Source: Hygrocybe punicea (lineage: Eukaryota > Basidiomycota > Agaricomycetes > Agaricales > Hygrophoraceae). Taken from it: a stretch of DNA of 64,000 nt. Location: the NCBI GenBank assembly GCA_963556145.1, contig OY744468.1, positions 6,262,001 to 6,326,000 on the forward strand, written 5' to 3'. Of the stretch, positions 43,905-55,834 are shown in pieces. Both the position numbers and the translations under genes were made by a program. The stretch's first letter is position 1. Every line of letters starts with the position of its first letter. The notes under the pieces were generated by a model, which saw nothing but the letters and a program-made list of their open reading frames with translations, was not told where the DNA came from and ran no database searches.

Positions 43905-44156
43905 TCCAGAAATATGGCAAGCCATTGGTCAGAGTGTGTAATTCTGGTAGAACATTATACACCTTGACACATACTTGCCAATGTGGTATCAAATGAATCA
44001 TATGCTACAATAATTTCAGGCTCATAATAACTATAAATAATATGACTGTCATGCTGGTAGTGATGGTACAGTTCGGTTCTGAACCTGGGTTTGAACCTGA
44101 ACCTACATGAACCGAACCTAAGTTCAGTTCAAGGTTCAGGGTAATGCCTGAACCGA
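43905..44156. repeat. Repeat end with GGTTCA microrepeats, left border of foldback element 1
   Basis: 43920-44060 is an inverted copy of 16270-16420. It is followed by GTTCGGTTCTGAACCTGG-type microrepeats (44074-44150). A matching GAACC/GGTTC tract stands at the right border (49981-50062). Confidence 0.65.
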
Positions 44157-44239
44157 CAGTAGACCCAGTCGTTTTGTTTAACCCAATCACAGATAGAGCT
44201 GCGATTGGTAGGTACACATAGCGCAGTTATTGCTGCAGG

Positions 44240-45370
44240 GGTAGGTTGACCCAAATTACAGCTCTTGCTGTGGAACTGTGTTGGGGTAGGTTGACCCAGG
44301 TACAGCTCTTGCTGGTAAATGGCTGCTGGGTAGGTCAACCTGCTGTCAGCTCTGCCATGCAGGGGTTAACCCGGAACAGGTATTGCTGGATATATGGGTT
44401 GACCCAGGGCCAGCTGTTCATGGAATGTAGGTTGACCTGGCTTCAGCTGTTGCTGGAGGACTGGGTAGACCATGGTCCAGCTCTTGCTGCAGGAGTGGGT
44501 TGACCCGGGTCCAGCTCTTGCTGTGGGGTAGGTTGACCTGGGTCCAGCTATTGCTGCAGGATTCGGTTGACCGAGTTCCAGCTCTTGCTGCGGGATCAGG
44601 TTGACCAGGGCCCAGCTATTGCTGCAGCACCGGGTTGACGCAGGTCCAAATATTGCTGCAGGATTGGGTTGACCGGCTTCCAGTTCTTGCTCCAGGATTG
44701 GGTTGACCGGGTTGCAGCTATTGCTGCAGCACCAGGTTGACCTGGGTCCAGCTCTTGCTGCGGGGTAGGTTGACCTGGGTCCAGCTCTTGCTGCCAGGTA
44801 GGTTGACCTGGTGGCAGCTATTGCTGCGGGATTGGGTTGACCAGGGTCCAGCTATTGCTGCAGCACCGGGTTGACCTGGGTCCAGCGCTTGCTGCGGGGT
44901 AGGTTGACCCAGGTCCAGCTATTGCTGTGGGATTGGGTTGACCCAGGCCCAGTTCTTGCTGCAGCACCAGGTTGACCTGGGTTCAGCTCTTGCTGCCAGG
45001 TAGGTTGACTTGATGGCAGCTACTGCTGCAGGATTGGGTTGACCAGGGCCCAGCTCTTGCAGCAGCACCAGGTTGACCTGGGCTCCAGCTCTTGCTGCGG
45101 GGTAGGTTGACCTGGGTCCAGCTATTGCTGCGGGACTGGGTTGACCAGGTTCCAGCTCTTGCTGCGGGATCAGGTTGACCTGGGTCCAGCTATTGCTGCA
45201 GCACCGGGTTGACCTGGGTCCAGCGCTTGCTGCGGGGTAGGTTGACCCGGGTCCAGCTATTGCTGCGGGATTGGGTTGACCCAGGCCCAGTTCTTGTTGC
45301 AGCACCGGGTTGACCTGCGTCCAGCTCTGGCCACCGGATTGGGCTGACTGGGGTCCCGCTCTTGCTGTAA
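44240..45370. repeat. 34-bp tandem array, left arm
   Basis: The unit is close to GTTGACCTGGGTCCAGCT followed by (A/C)TTGCTGCxGGxTTGG. Period 34 is not a multiple of 3, so long frames come from composition (102-base superperiod). The inverted partner is 48767-49897. Confidence 0.9.
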
Positions 45371-45825
45371 CTGGACCCCATGTTGGTCCACAGGCTTGTG
45401 CGATGTATCAATCTGCCTGTTTGTACACAATGTTGACAACATTCAATGGCAGTGCTTACAACAGATCAAACCAATATTTATTCAGACACTGTGATATAAA
45501 GTCAAGACCATGCGTCAGTCTGTTCATTACACAAATGTAATATAATTTGAAATGCAATTATGCAAAGCACAGGGAATACCCACATTACAAAATTATTCTT
45601 TCGAAAATGCACAATATCTCACTCTTAGCTTCATCACTCACAGGAGCTACTTCTTCCCAAAGAACATTTATACCACAATCAGTAATTACCCCACTTAGAA
45701 TTTTGTCTTTTTATTTAATATTACTCCACTCTCAATTGGAATCATTACATATCCATATCCACTCACTATTACTGAGAATGGAAATATCAATTTTATTATT
45801 ATTTTATCCAAAATACATAATTAAA

Positions 45826-46772
45826 TCATACAGGGATTGGGACTGGGTGTGGGTGTGGATGTGGATGTGGATGAGGGTGTGGGTGTGGGTGTGGGTGTAG
45901 GAGGAGGCTGTGGGAGGAGGCTGTGGCAGTGGCAGCAGGGAGAGGGTCTGGGAGAAGGGGAGGGCAGGGAGGCGTGAAGGGCAGCATGGAGTGGGAGAGG
46001 GAGAGGGAGAGGGAGAGGGAGAGGGAGAGGGAGAGGGAGAGGGAGGAGGGGTGGCATGTACATACCTCTCTCGTTCCCGTCGTCCTCGTCCTCGTCGTCT
46101 GCGTATCCGCCGTCCTTGTCCTTGTCGTCTGCGTCTCCGCCGTCCTTGTCCTCGTCGTCTTCGTATCCGCCGTCCTCGTCCCCGTCGTCCCTGTCCCTGT
46201 CGTTCCCGTTCCCGTCGTTCCTGTCGTCATCGTCATCGTCCTCGTTCTCATCGTCCTCGTTCTCATCGTCATCCGCGTCTCCGTCCCCGTCCTCGTCCTC
46301 GTCGTCCCCTGGATGGTTGTCGTCGGCCGCTGGACGGTCGTCCTGATGGTCGTCGTCGTCTCCGTCGTCCTGTCGTCCCGTCGTCGTCCCCTGGTCGGCC
46401 GTCTCTGCCTTCGTCGTCTTTGTCGTCATCGTTGCCTGCCATCCGTCGTTTCGGCCCTTGAGTTGGGCATTGACGTGACGTGGCGCGGCTGTGCGTGTTG
46501 CGAGGCATTCCCGGCGTGGCAGTGAGAAAGTTCTACATGAAAATAACACTATTAGTTAGCATAGTAATAGATAGTAAGTTTTGAGACTTGTACTTACCTT
46601 CTACTTGATGTTGTTGCTGTCGCCATTCTCGTGGACGCATCGTGGAGTACGCGACAATTTGAACCCACGCCGGAAGTAGCCGATTGCCCAAACGGGCGCG
46701 AGTTGCCTTATATGTAACCAAGATCTTACTTTTCTCAGTGTAATTGCATGGAGCACAACAACTGTGTAACAC
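45826..46772 (-). other. Cargo frame of foldback element 1, left arm (spliced, acidic low complexity)
   Basis: A minus-strand exon (about 46772-46598) contains R-A-R-L-G-N-R-L-L-P and ends at a consensus donor (GTAAGT). A 65-bp intron (46597-46533) leads to an exon rich in Asp/Glu/Gly/Asn (DDDGDDDDHQDDRPAADDN; 46460-46070) and a Pro/Leu-rich tail. A donor-like GTATGTACAT follows near 46066. Whether a protein is made is unknown; the composition is driven by GAC repeats. Confidence 0.4.
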
Positions 46773-47365
46773 ATTTCAGACCATGAGGGGATAGAATTAG
46801 CCTATAAATACATCCTCCCCAAATTTTGTATTTTATTATGGCCTACATAGAGAGATATCCATGATTCATTGATACCTCCCTGCCAATTTCAGACCCTTAA
46901 AGTGCAACTTTACCAATAATGCTCTGAAAAATATGAGAATAATTGTGAAACTACTATGTAAAGTATCTATTGTATTGATAATCAGTGCCTGGCACTTGGT
47001 GGTCCCAGACATCTGTTGTAGCCAAGAAAGTTTCGACAGGTTCAAAGTTAAAGCAGTTTGGACTTTGGCTGGGTCAGCCACAATGCACAATTCTGTGCAT
47101 TTGCCGGCTGCAACATAGGTCCTGGTCCAGCAACAATCAGGCACTTTTGTGTACACCAATGAGTACTTATTCAAGTACTCCTTAGATTAATTTCAGATTT
47201 TTAAGACCAAGTTATATCATTAAAGGTCCAATTCTGGCAGGGGAATGGAATAAATTGTGGATAGCTCTTGATGCAGGGCAAAATAAAATACAAAATTTGA
47301 CATGAGAGTAGGTATACTATATTTACATCTTTTGAGGATCTCACTTTGGGTATGCATGCATTGTT

Positions 47366-48316
47366 GTGCATGCCAGAAGATTCAAAAGCTTCAGCCACAC
47401 TTCCATGTTTGACTCGAACCCGTTTGGGAAATCGGCAACCGCCGGTTGGCGGCGAGTTCAAACGACTCGTTTTCAACAACGCGTCAACAACAGGAGACGG
47501 GTGCAGAGGAGCACCCGAGGTAAATTTCTGATTTTAACTTTCTTGTGTTCTTTACTAATTGTTGACCTTTTGCAGCTACCCCACGCCAAACAGGCGATTC
47601 CGAACACCCAACAGCAGAACACAACGCGCCAGCGAACAGAACGGAAGCCGAAGAAAACGGCCACCGCGAGGATGGCGGAAACGAGGCCGCGACGCCGGGC
47701 ACGAGGATGCCCCAACGGCCAGGACAGAGTGCCGAGACAACCACAGCGGCAACGACGAGGACAGAGGCCACGAGGACACAGACGGCCAGCGAGGGGACGG
47801 GGACGGGGACGAAGGCGGACAGCGACGGCACGACAGGGCGACGGAGACCACGACGACATTCCAGGGGACGACGAGGACAACGACGGGGAAGGAGACGGAG
47901 ATGACGATGACAACGAGGACGAGAGGACAAGGACAACGAGGACGGTGACGAGGACGACGGGAACAGGAACGACGGCGACGGGAACGACGGGGATGGGGAC
48001 GATGGCGACCACGGGAAAGGGAACGACGGGGAGGAGGACGGCGGGTCGAAGACGAAGACGACGAGGACGACGGGAACGCGATAAGTATGTACATCCCACC
48101 TGTCCGCCCTCTTCTCCTGCCTCTTCCTCTCCCACTCCCACTCCCTGCTGCCCTTCCCTCCTCCCTTCCCTCCTCCCCTTCTCCCACACCCTTTCCCTGC
48201 TGCCACTCCCACAGCCTCCTACACCCACACCCATACCCACGCCCACACCCACACCCACACCCTCATCCACATCCACATCCACACCCACACCCAGTCCCAA
48301 TCCCTGTATGATTTAA
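47366..48316 (+). other. Cargo frame of foldback element 1, right arm (mirror copy of the left cargo)
   Basis: The plus-strand exon has TRLGNRQPPVGGEF (near 47415-47460). It ends at GAG|GTAAAT; a 56-bp intron (47520-47575) with a CTAAT branch leads to a GAC/ACG-repeat exon (47576-48085) and a Pro-rich tail. It is the inverted counterpart of 45826-46772 but far more diverged than the outer arms. Three frames stay open because of the repeat, so the translated frame cannot be chosen. Confidence 0.4.
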
Positions 48317-48766
48317 TTATGTATTTTGGATAAAATAATAATAAAATTGATATTTCCATTCTCAGTAATAGTGAGTGGATATGGATATGTAATGATTCCA
48401 ATTGAGAGTGGAGTAATATTAAATAAAAAGACAAAATTCCAAGTGGGGTAATTACTGATTGTGGTATAAATGTTCTTTGGGAAGAAGTAGCTCCTGTGAG
48501 TGATGAAGCTAAGAGTGAGATATTGTGCATTTTCGAAAGAATAATTTTGTAATGTGGGTATTCCCTGTGCTTTGCATAATTGCATTTCAAATTATATTAC
48601 ATTTGTGTAATGAACAGACTGACGCATGGTCTTGACTTTATATCACAGTGTCTGAATAAATATTGGTTTGATCTGTTGTAAGCACTGCCATTGAATGTTG
48701 TCAACATTGTGTACAAACAGGCAGATTGATACATCGCACAAGCCTGTGGACCAACATGGGGTCCAG

Positions 48767-49897
48767 TTACAGCAAGAGCGGGACCCCAGTCAGCCCAATC
48801 CGGTGGCCAGAGCTGGACGCAGGTCAACCCGGTGCTGCAACAAGAACTGGGCCTGGGTCAACCCAATCCCGCAGCAATAGCTGGACCCGGGTCAACCTAC
48901 CCCGCAGCAAGCGCTGGACCCAGGTCAACCTGGTGCTGCAGCAATAGCTGGACCCAGGTCAACCTGATCCCGCAGCAAGAGCTGGAACCTGGTCAACCCA
49001 GTCCCGCAGCAATAGCTGGACCCAGGTCAACCTACCCCGCAGCAAGAGCTGGAGCCCAGGTCAACCTGGTGCTGCTGCAAGAGCTGGGCCCTGGTCAACC
49101 CAATCCTGCAGCAGTAGCTGCCATCAAGTCAACCTACCTGGCAGCAAGAGCTGAACCCAGGTCAACCTGGTGCTGCAGCAAGAACTGGGCCTGGGTCAAC
49201 CCAATCCCGCAGCAATAGCTGGACCTGGGTCAACCTACCCCGCAGCAAGCGCTGGACCCAGGTCAACCCAGTGCTGCAGCAATAGCTGGACCCTGGTCAA
49301 CCCAATCCCGCAGCAATAGCTGCCACCAGGTCAACCTACCTGGCAGCAAGAGCTGGACCCAGGTCAACCTACCCCGCAGCAAGAGCTGGACCCAGGTCAA
49401 CCTGGTGCTGCAGCAATAGCTGCAACCCGGTCAACCCAATCCTGGAGCAAGAACTGGAAGCCGGTCAACCCAATCCTGCAGCAATATTTGGACCTGCGTC
49501 AACCCGGTGCTGCAGCAATAGCTGGGCCCTGGTCAACCTGATCCCGCAGCAAGAGCTGGAACTCGGTCAACCGAATCCTGCAGCAATAGCTGGACCCAGG
49601 TCAACCTACCCCACAGCAAGAGCTGGACCCGGGTCAACCCACTCCTGCAGCAAGAGCTGGACCATGGTCTACCCAGTCCTCCAGCAACAGCTGAAGCCAG
49701 GTCAACCTACATTCCATGAACAGCTGGCCCTGGGTCAACCCATATATCCAGCAATACCTGTTCCGGGTTAACCCCTGCATGGCAGAGCTGACAGCAGGTT
49801 GACCTACCCAGCAGCCATTTACCAGCAAGAGCTGTACCTGGGTCAACCTACCCCAACACAGTTCCACAGCAAGAGCTGTAATTTGGGTCAACCTACC
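48767..49897. repeat. 34-bp tandem array, right arm
   Basis: Reverse complement of 44240-45370, near identical unit by unit, including the order of variant units. Confidence 0.9.
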
Positions 49898-49980
49898 CCT
49901 GCAGCAATAACTGCGCTATGTGTACCTACCAATCGCAGCTCTATCTGTGATTGGGTTAACCAAAACAACTGGGTCTACTG

Positions 49981-50340
49981 GAACCGAACCTTAGGTTCAG
50001 TTCAAGGTTCAGTCAAGGATGGAATCTTATGAACCTGGTTCGAACTGGTTTGAACCTGAACCTAATCTTTCACATATTAGTCTAATTTCTGCTGAGTCGT
50101 CCTCGTCTTCCCCATCCTCGTCCTCATCCCCGTCCTTGTTGTCCTTGTTGTCCTTGTCCCCCTTGTCCTTGTCCCTGTCCTTGTTGTCCTTGTCCCCGTC
50201 CTTGTTGTCCTTGTCCTTGTTGTTGCCATGGCAGTGGTGGTGGTGGCCATCCTCATCCACCGTCCTCGTCCTTGTGTCGTCTGCGGAGGGTCTCGCCACC
50301 CGTTGTTATTGTCCTCCTCCTCATCCTCCTCGTCGGTGTT
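49981..50340. repeat. GGTTCA microrepeat border and CCT/GTC-rich low-complexity tract
   Basis: 49981-50062 carries GAACC and GGTTC boxes in both directions. 50095-50340 is TCCTCGTCC/TTGTTGTCC repeat sequence similar in type to the cargo of foldback element 1 and to 17050-17165. Confidence 0.6.
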
Positions 50341-50560
50341 GGTGTTGGTCAGTCATGACATGTTCAGAGACGTGTGACCGCATCTGTTGAAGTGTGACCA
50401 AGTGACCAAAAAAGTCACATGGTCCATGCACCCTTTGAATCCCTATATAAGGGGCTCAAAATCCCCCAATCCCTTCAAAAATATTATTTCGTAAGTATTT
50501 ACTTAGTAATGATATTAAAATCATAATAGTATATTATACAAAGTACTTTAGTAAAATATA
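50341..50560. other. Spacer with TATA-like sequence
   Basis: CTATATAAGGGG lies at 50443-50454 with GTGACC-type boxes upstream (50375-50415). This resembles a promoter, but no gene start follows at a useful distance. Confidence 0.3.
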
Positions 50561-50561
50561 T

Positions 50562-50706
50562 CCCAGCTATGGTTGTTGGCTGTAGCTGACCTTAGCTGGC
50601 TATGCATGTCTAGTGGCTTCAACTAAGGAAAATTAAGAAATTAGCTTAGCCTTAGCTGAAGCTAACTTGGCCAGCCCACAGCTAGCTTAGCCACGGTAAC
50701 ACTACT
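50562..50706. repeat. AGCT microrepeat terminus, second copy
   Basis: Clustered TAGCTG/CAGCTA units end GCCACGGTAACACTACT, matching the end of the tract at 17590-17775. Confidence 0.55.
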
Positions 50707-50839
50707 TGTGAGCTGGTGAATGAAAATGTGGCAATTGGACTTCAAGGACTGTGTGTGGGGGCCAAATGTTCTATTGCCTGATCCTGTTCTGAGCAAATTG
50801 GCCACTTGAGCCCAAATCAAGACCCTTAATGATATCAAG

Positions 50840-51298
50840 ATGGAGATTCCAGAATGGATCTTGGCGGATGGATATGGTGAGGTAATCCTCAACATCTTGG
50901 CACCAATCGATAATGCATGGCATGAGGAGAACAAGCAAAAGAAAGTGGAGAATAAGGCCCAGCATGCAAAATTTACTGCAGAGAATAAGGCCAAATGTGA
51001 CAAGGAATGCCTTGTGCAGGCCTGTGAAGCAACAGTGCAATGTCAGGCAGCTTATTGCATTGCACTTCAATCTGTCCACCCTGCCCCTCAATGGGTTCCT
51101 CACTATCTCCCACACCCAGTGCAATATGTACCCCAGCTTGCTGTCCATCAACATGCTCATCATCCTCCACAATATGTACCTCAGCTTTCACATCCACAAT
51201 ATCAACATTATCCAGCATACCCTCTGCAAAGTGTACTACCTCCTGCCCCATTCTCATTTCCATTCCCCAATCCTTACATGCCTACAAATGCTTGGTAA
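50840..51298 (+). CDS. Hypothetical protein, 152 aa, possibly a 3' exon
   Basis: This is an open frame from ATG. The first half is a Lys/Glu/Ala helical region (WHEENKQKKVENKAQHAKF); the second half is Pro/His/Gln/Tyr-rich with repeats of HPQYVPQL type. Upstream bases 50780-50839 could be an exon end. No family is recognised. It is tail to tail with the DUF6589 pseudogene and next to an AGCT-type transposon end, so it may belong to a mobile element. The regular His/Pro composition could also be chance. Confidence 0.3.
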   Translation: MEIPEWILADGYGEVILNILAPIDNAWHEENKQKKVENKAQHAKFTAENKAKCDKECLVQACEATVQCQAAYCIALQSVHPAPQWVPHYLPHPVQYVPQLAVHQHAHHPPQYVPQLSHPQYQHYPAYPLQSVLPPAPFSFPFPNPYMPTNAW

Positions 51299-51369
51299 CA
51301 TTGTGTCACATTGAACAAATAGAATGAATAAACATTTTACCAATAATCTATCCAGTCTTTGCTGTTTGA

Positions 51370-54300
51370 CCATTGAGACATCCGATTTGCTGCCCAATTC
51401 TCTATTGTTTTGATAAGCTTATTCCCTTCCAATCCCACCATCATGACGTCGGATACCTTGTCCTTCACATTGAGCTTTCATCCAGGTCTGTTAACGTGGA
51501 TTTTTGAAGCATGGTACGAAGCCTGCAAGTTAGCAAGATCCCCTTCCTTCCCAGGCAATGAATGAGCCTTGCCACAGAAAAAGTGATTGATATTATTTTC
51601 AATGTGGTCCTTGATCTTGCGCTAACAGGGGATCAATGCTGAAGTTTGACCAATGTAATCCCAATCAGCGTAAGGTCCATTAGTGGCAAAGGTGTGCTAT
51701 ATATTTTGATCAACACATGATCTATACAGTAAAAAAGTAACTGACCTTGATATCACAGACATTGTGTTCTTGAAGTAGGTTGATAGGATGGGTTTGCCGG
51801 TAGTGTTTGCCAGCCAGCAGTATTTAAGGATGTGATTTCTAGACAAAATATAGGATAAATATTGAAGATCAAAGCATACTTACTTGAGATCAGGAGGCCA
51901 TTCCCAGTGCAAACCCTGCATAAGCTCCAGAATCTCGATTGCATTGTTCTTGTTCTTTCCACCAGCAAATCGGAACAGTAGCCATGGCAATAAATTTTGT
52001 AAGGGTCCGACATCACCAAGTTTCATAGACTCATCAAAATTGAGATAATCAAGTAGATCACAGGCCATCTGTGTCGACTGGTAAAGCAATTCATCCTTAT
52101 GTGATTTCTTGATCACAATTTTTTGCAGAGCCACAGTGGATGCATAGTCGTTGACAATTGTCATCGCTAAGGCAGGAAGTGCATGTGGAGAGTGGTTGTG
52201 CAGTCCTTCGAGTGTGTTGACTTTGCCTACAACACACCAGAGGTCTCGAAAGCATGCCTCTGCAACATGGAGTAAGCCCTCTTTCAAATGGTGATGGAAT
52301 GTGCCTTGTACAGTGGCCGAGTGAAGACCTTTTCAGTTGAGGAGATCAAAGGCATGAACAAGTCCAAAGCCGAGTTGAATGCCATAATACTGTGAGTGAA
52401 GTGAATGTTCAAAGGCAATTTGTGTGTGAAACCAGCCAAATACTTCCTTAAGGAACCTGAGCTGCTCGAAGGAATTAAGATCCTTGCACCAAAACTTTTG
52501 AAGCCCTCAAAGTCGAGAAACAGTAAGTTGGTCACCAGCCCAGGCAATGACAAAATCTTCTCCAAGAGGCTTCCACTTTTCAGGTGAGTCTATTTCAAGC
52601 TGTCGCAACCATTCTCCAAGTACATGGTCATTTCCCTCATAAGACGCTTCCTCGATATGTACCATGTTGAGCATATACTGGCAGGTGGTATGTGCTGGAC
52701 TGCTGGGTAATTGCTGGACAGGTAGGGGAGGGTTGAACAATCTGTGATCTTTATGACTGTAGGTGTTGAAGCTGAATTCTGGTGAGGCTGTTAGGATTGA
52801 AAGAACCCGATGGATAGCATGAGTGTTAATATGGGGACTTGCATCCTTTTCAAGTTTGATGATATCCCCATATTTGATGATGTTGATCACACCGAGTACT
52901 CTCTGTTGTTGGAAAGTGTGATTGTTGGGCCAGATAGCACTTGGGTCCTTGATTATGAGAATGGTCGCTGCTGTGCCGCTGTCAAAATGGGATAAATTGT
53001 CGAGTCGTTGCTCATACACCCTAAACAGCAGGTTGATATTGTCATGAGTACCAAACCAGGGGTATTTTTTGATGTCATTCAACAGTGCAAGGCAGCCTAG
53101 TTCAGAGAGTTTTTAAATGCCGCAGTAAGCCCACTTTTGACTCATTGTGATCCCAAGGGCATGGAGCATGTCAAATGCTTTTGCAGCCAGTCCACAGCTC
53201 TTGAAATAAATGGTGAGTAACTTGGCAAGTTTGCAGCGATGGTGGGAATGAGATAATGATGCCATCGATATCATCATAAGAATTGCCTAGCAACCAAAAA
53301 GACTTAAATCAGCTGAGCAGCAAGTAAGACGATATCAATCAGAACCACATCAGGGTCCTTGGATTTATTTCAAGATTCTTGCTTTTGCATAACTAGAGCA
53401 TGATGGAAAGTTTCCAGATCACGGGCACTAGGTTTTTGACCTGTGGTATCAGATCTCTCCAGCTAATGGCAAGAAGGGCTTCTTCAGACATATGCTCCTG
53501 TGGGAAGAGCATCGTTGGCCTCAAGGTGGACATCTCTTCATTGATGGTGTCACAGATAGTTGCTAGTGCCCGGTGTAGTAGGGACTAGGGGTCCCTACTG
53601 GTGCCTCAGTGGTCTCAGGGTGGTGTGACAAGCTGAAGTCTCATAAGCTATCTCCTCAAAAGGTAATCCTATGGAACAGTCATGTGATCTACTAGTAGTA
53701 GTGGGGCACTACCCACTACTACATGTACCCCCCTTGAAAAAAACAGTGGTGTCCTCACCACTGTGGAGCCAAAAAACCAACACTCACAAAAACTCCCAAA
53801 CTCCAACTCAAAACTCCAACTCTGTCGAGGACTTATGAAACGCTGCTGACAGTGATATGCCCCCCAGTGGACGCCACCACCAGCTCAAGATATCGCCTGC
53901 CGACCGAATCACCTGTGCTTAGAGTGTAACTCTCAAAGGGACGTGAAAAACTTGTAACGTGTTGGTGTGGCATGGGGTAGGGGTACTAGATACGGGGAAT
54001 AATGAATGGGGACAATGACAATGTAGGCTAGATGGAGGGTAATGGGTAACAAAACGAAAATGGGCATATGGGGTGATGAGACGGTATGGTGGTAGGTTAA
54101 AAAAGGACAACTTTGGTTCGATTCGGTGAACTTGGGGTAACGGTGGGTCGTCGGGTGTTGAACGGGCTGTGGGGAGTCAAAAGAGTGAATGCGGGACGGG
54201 GAACTTACAAAAAAACTAGGTGGACTGGCGATAACTCGGCTCTATGACAAAATATGGGGCTATGCGGGGTGACGAGGGGCGAACACGAGGTTCTCCGGCC

Positions 54301-55797
54301 TTGCGCGTGGGTTTATGGGATGTAACGGGGTATGTGGGGCTTGGGGTGGTGAAAAACGGGGGTCGGACTCTGGGTGATGCAGCGTGTCTGTGGGGTGGCC
54401 ATAAAGGCGGGCGACTGCTCGTCTGGGATGGTGCGAGCGAACGGGGATGTCTGGTACGTTGAATGAGGGCCTGTGGGGTCGGTTGCAGGCTTGGCTACGC
54501 GAAAACGGGGGATGGGGGTGTGGTGACGTGGCGGTGGCCAGAAAGGCCGGCGACCGTTCGTTTGGGACGACGACGAATGGGAGCGGAGGGCTCGGGTAGG
54601 TTGAACGAGGGCACGGGGGTGTAACATGTATGTGTAGGGCTTTAACTGACGGGAATGGGGTGCTAACGAAGATGACGTGGCATGACGCAGGGGCTCTAAA
54701 ACGGCGAGGTTGGCTCGTGTGGGCATACACGGGGGTGCGCGGGCTCTAGGACGTGTGTCATGAGTGCTAAGGGCACTTCAAGCATGCATACATTGCTTGA
54801 GAACTGTAAAAAAATGTTTTGGGATAATGTGACGTGAAAAAGGTATCCTGGCCGTGAAGACGCACGTGATTGGTGCAATGCGGCTTAGCGTGGGTCTTGG
54901 GGGCATTTAGCGTAGGCGTGGGGGCTTGTATGAGTGTGTCTTGGTGGTGAACTATGAAAAATGTCGCTTGAACACGGTGACGTGGCGGTGCACGTGTTGG
55001 CCATTTTGCCCCGTAAAAGGAGCGGTGACGGCACTTCGTGAGACGCGAGGGCTTGTGGGCTGTCTGGCAAGGATGTGGGTGGCCGTGTAGCTGGGCATGG
55101 GCAAAAAATGGGGGTTGTCCTGCAACTGGGTGGTGAGACCGCGTGAAAAAAGTTGTAGTCACGAGAAAACTGGTAGAAAAGCTCAAAAAAGCTCAAAAAA
55201 GCTGGAGAATGGTGAGAACAGCAAACGTGAGACGAATCACACACTCATCACCAGGTGTAGTAGGGACTAGGGGTCCCTACTGGTGCTCAGTGGTCTCGGG
55301 GTGGTGTGACAAGCTGAAGTCTCATAAGCTATCTACACAAAAGGTAATCCTACGGAACAGTCACGTGATCTACTAGTAGTAGTGGGGCACTACCCACTAC
55401 TACACCGGTCATTAATTGCCTGTTGAGCTGCCTTTGTATGTATTCCTAAGCCATGAGAATGAGAAGGTCAATACCAGTTTGCTAAAATTCCTGGGAGCTC
55501 ATCGCTAAGCATCAGTGCAGTTCTTGAACATCGGACATGGCTATTGGAGATGAGTTCCAGGACATTCCAGCTAATAGCCCACAGAAATAGTGGCAGATTA
55601 AGGTGCAGTGAGTTCATCAAGGAGAAAACCTGTAGAACCTGCTTGACTATGTTGCCAGTAGCATCAAGAAACCTTTGGCAGCCTTGGAGGTGAGGGTTGG
55701 CACTCAGGACTCGCTGGTGTGTGCCAAATAGTGGTTCCTCGGTGTCAGAATCTGAGCTAGATGTGTCTGAGCCTGAGCCATTGTCGTTTGAAAGCAT
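51370..55797 (-). pseudogene. DUF6589-family gene, interrupted by a TRIM-like insertion
   Basis: Read on the minus strand from 55797: LSNDNGSGSDTSSSDSDTEE, LHLNLPLFLWAISWNVLEL and CSRTALMLSDELPGILANW. After the insertion (53574-55404) it continues with ALATICDTINEEM, LGITMSQKWAY, GTHDNINLLFRV, WAGDQLTVSRLRG, VNDYASTVAL, LLPWLLFRFAGGKN, AIEILELMQGLHWEWP and HSLPGKEGDLANLQASYHASK near 51560-51510. This order is that of DUF6589 proteins, large and abundant in agarics, probably transposon-related. Stops (for example after WAYCGI near 53117 and near 52310) and the insertion make it a pseudogene. The 3' limit is approximate. Confidence 0.7.
53574..55404 (-). mobile_element. TRIM-like non-autonomous LTR element, 1831 bp
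   Basis: Short LTRs lie at 53574-53723 (150 bp) and 55256-55404 (149 bp). They begin TGTAGTAGGGACTAGGGG and end CACTACCCACTACTACA, and differ at a few bases. CCGG stands on both sides (53570-53573 and 55405-55408). On the minus strand CC-TGGTGATGAGTG follows the LTR at 55255 as a primer-binding site, and AAGGGGGG precedes the LTR at 53723 as a polypurine tract, so the element points left. The 1.5 kb interior encodes nothing recognisable. It interrupts the DUF6589 gene, whose frame resumes across the duplication. Confidence 0.85.
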
Positions 55798-55834
55798 AGA
55801 ATCCTTCAGGAAGCAGGATAATCACATCAAAAAC

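Larger units (their letters stand above)
44157..49980. mobile_element. Foldback element 1: long inverted arms of 34-bp repeats around a low-complexity cargo
   Basis: 44157-45831 is the inverted copy of 48306-49980. Paired positions always sum to 94137, so there is no net insertion or deletion over ~1.67 kb, and I see only scattered mismatches. Each arm has ~33 copies of a 34-bp unit with TTGACCTGGGTCCAGCT and TTGCTGC (44240-45370, mirrored at 48767-49897) and a unique inner part (45371-45831). The similarity continues inward with more divergence into GTC/GAC-type low-complexity sequence. GGTTCA microrepeat tracts border both sides. The plan matches foldback transposons. No transposase was found. 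Confidence 0.85.

Noticed and set aside
44240..45370. Regular repeats that could suggest a CRISPR array
   Set aside because: The 34-bp units are contiguous with no unique spacers, are mirrored at 48767-49897, and the DNA is fungal.
45821..46549. Acidic Asp-rich frame as an ordinary nuclear gene
   Set aside because: It lies in the centre of a foldback element and mirrors 47366-48316; kept only as uncertain cargo.
54260..55244. Minus-strand Pro/His-rich frames inside the TRIM-like element
   Set aside because: No retroviral domain, no conserved motif; composition-driven frames in a non-coding interior.
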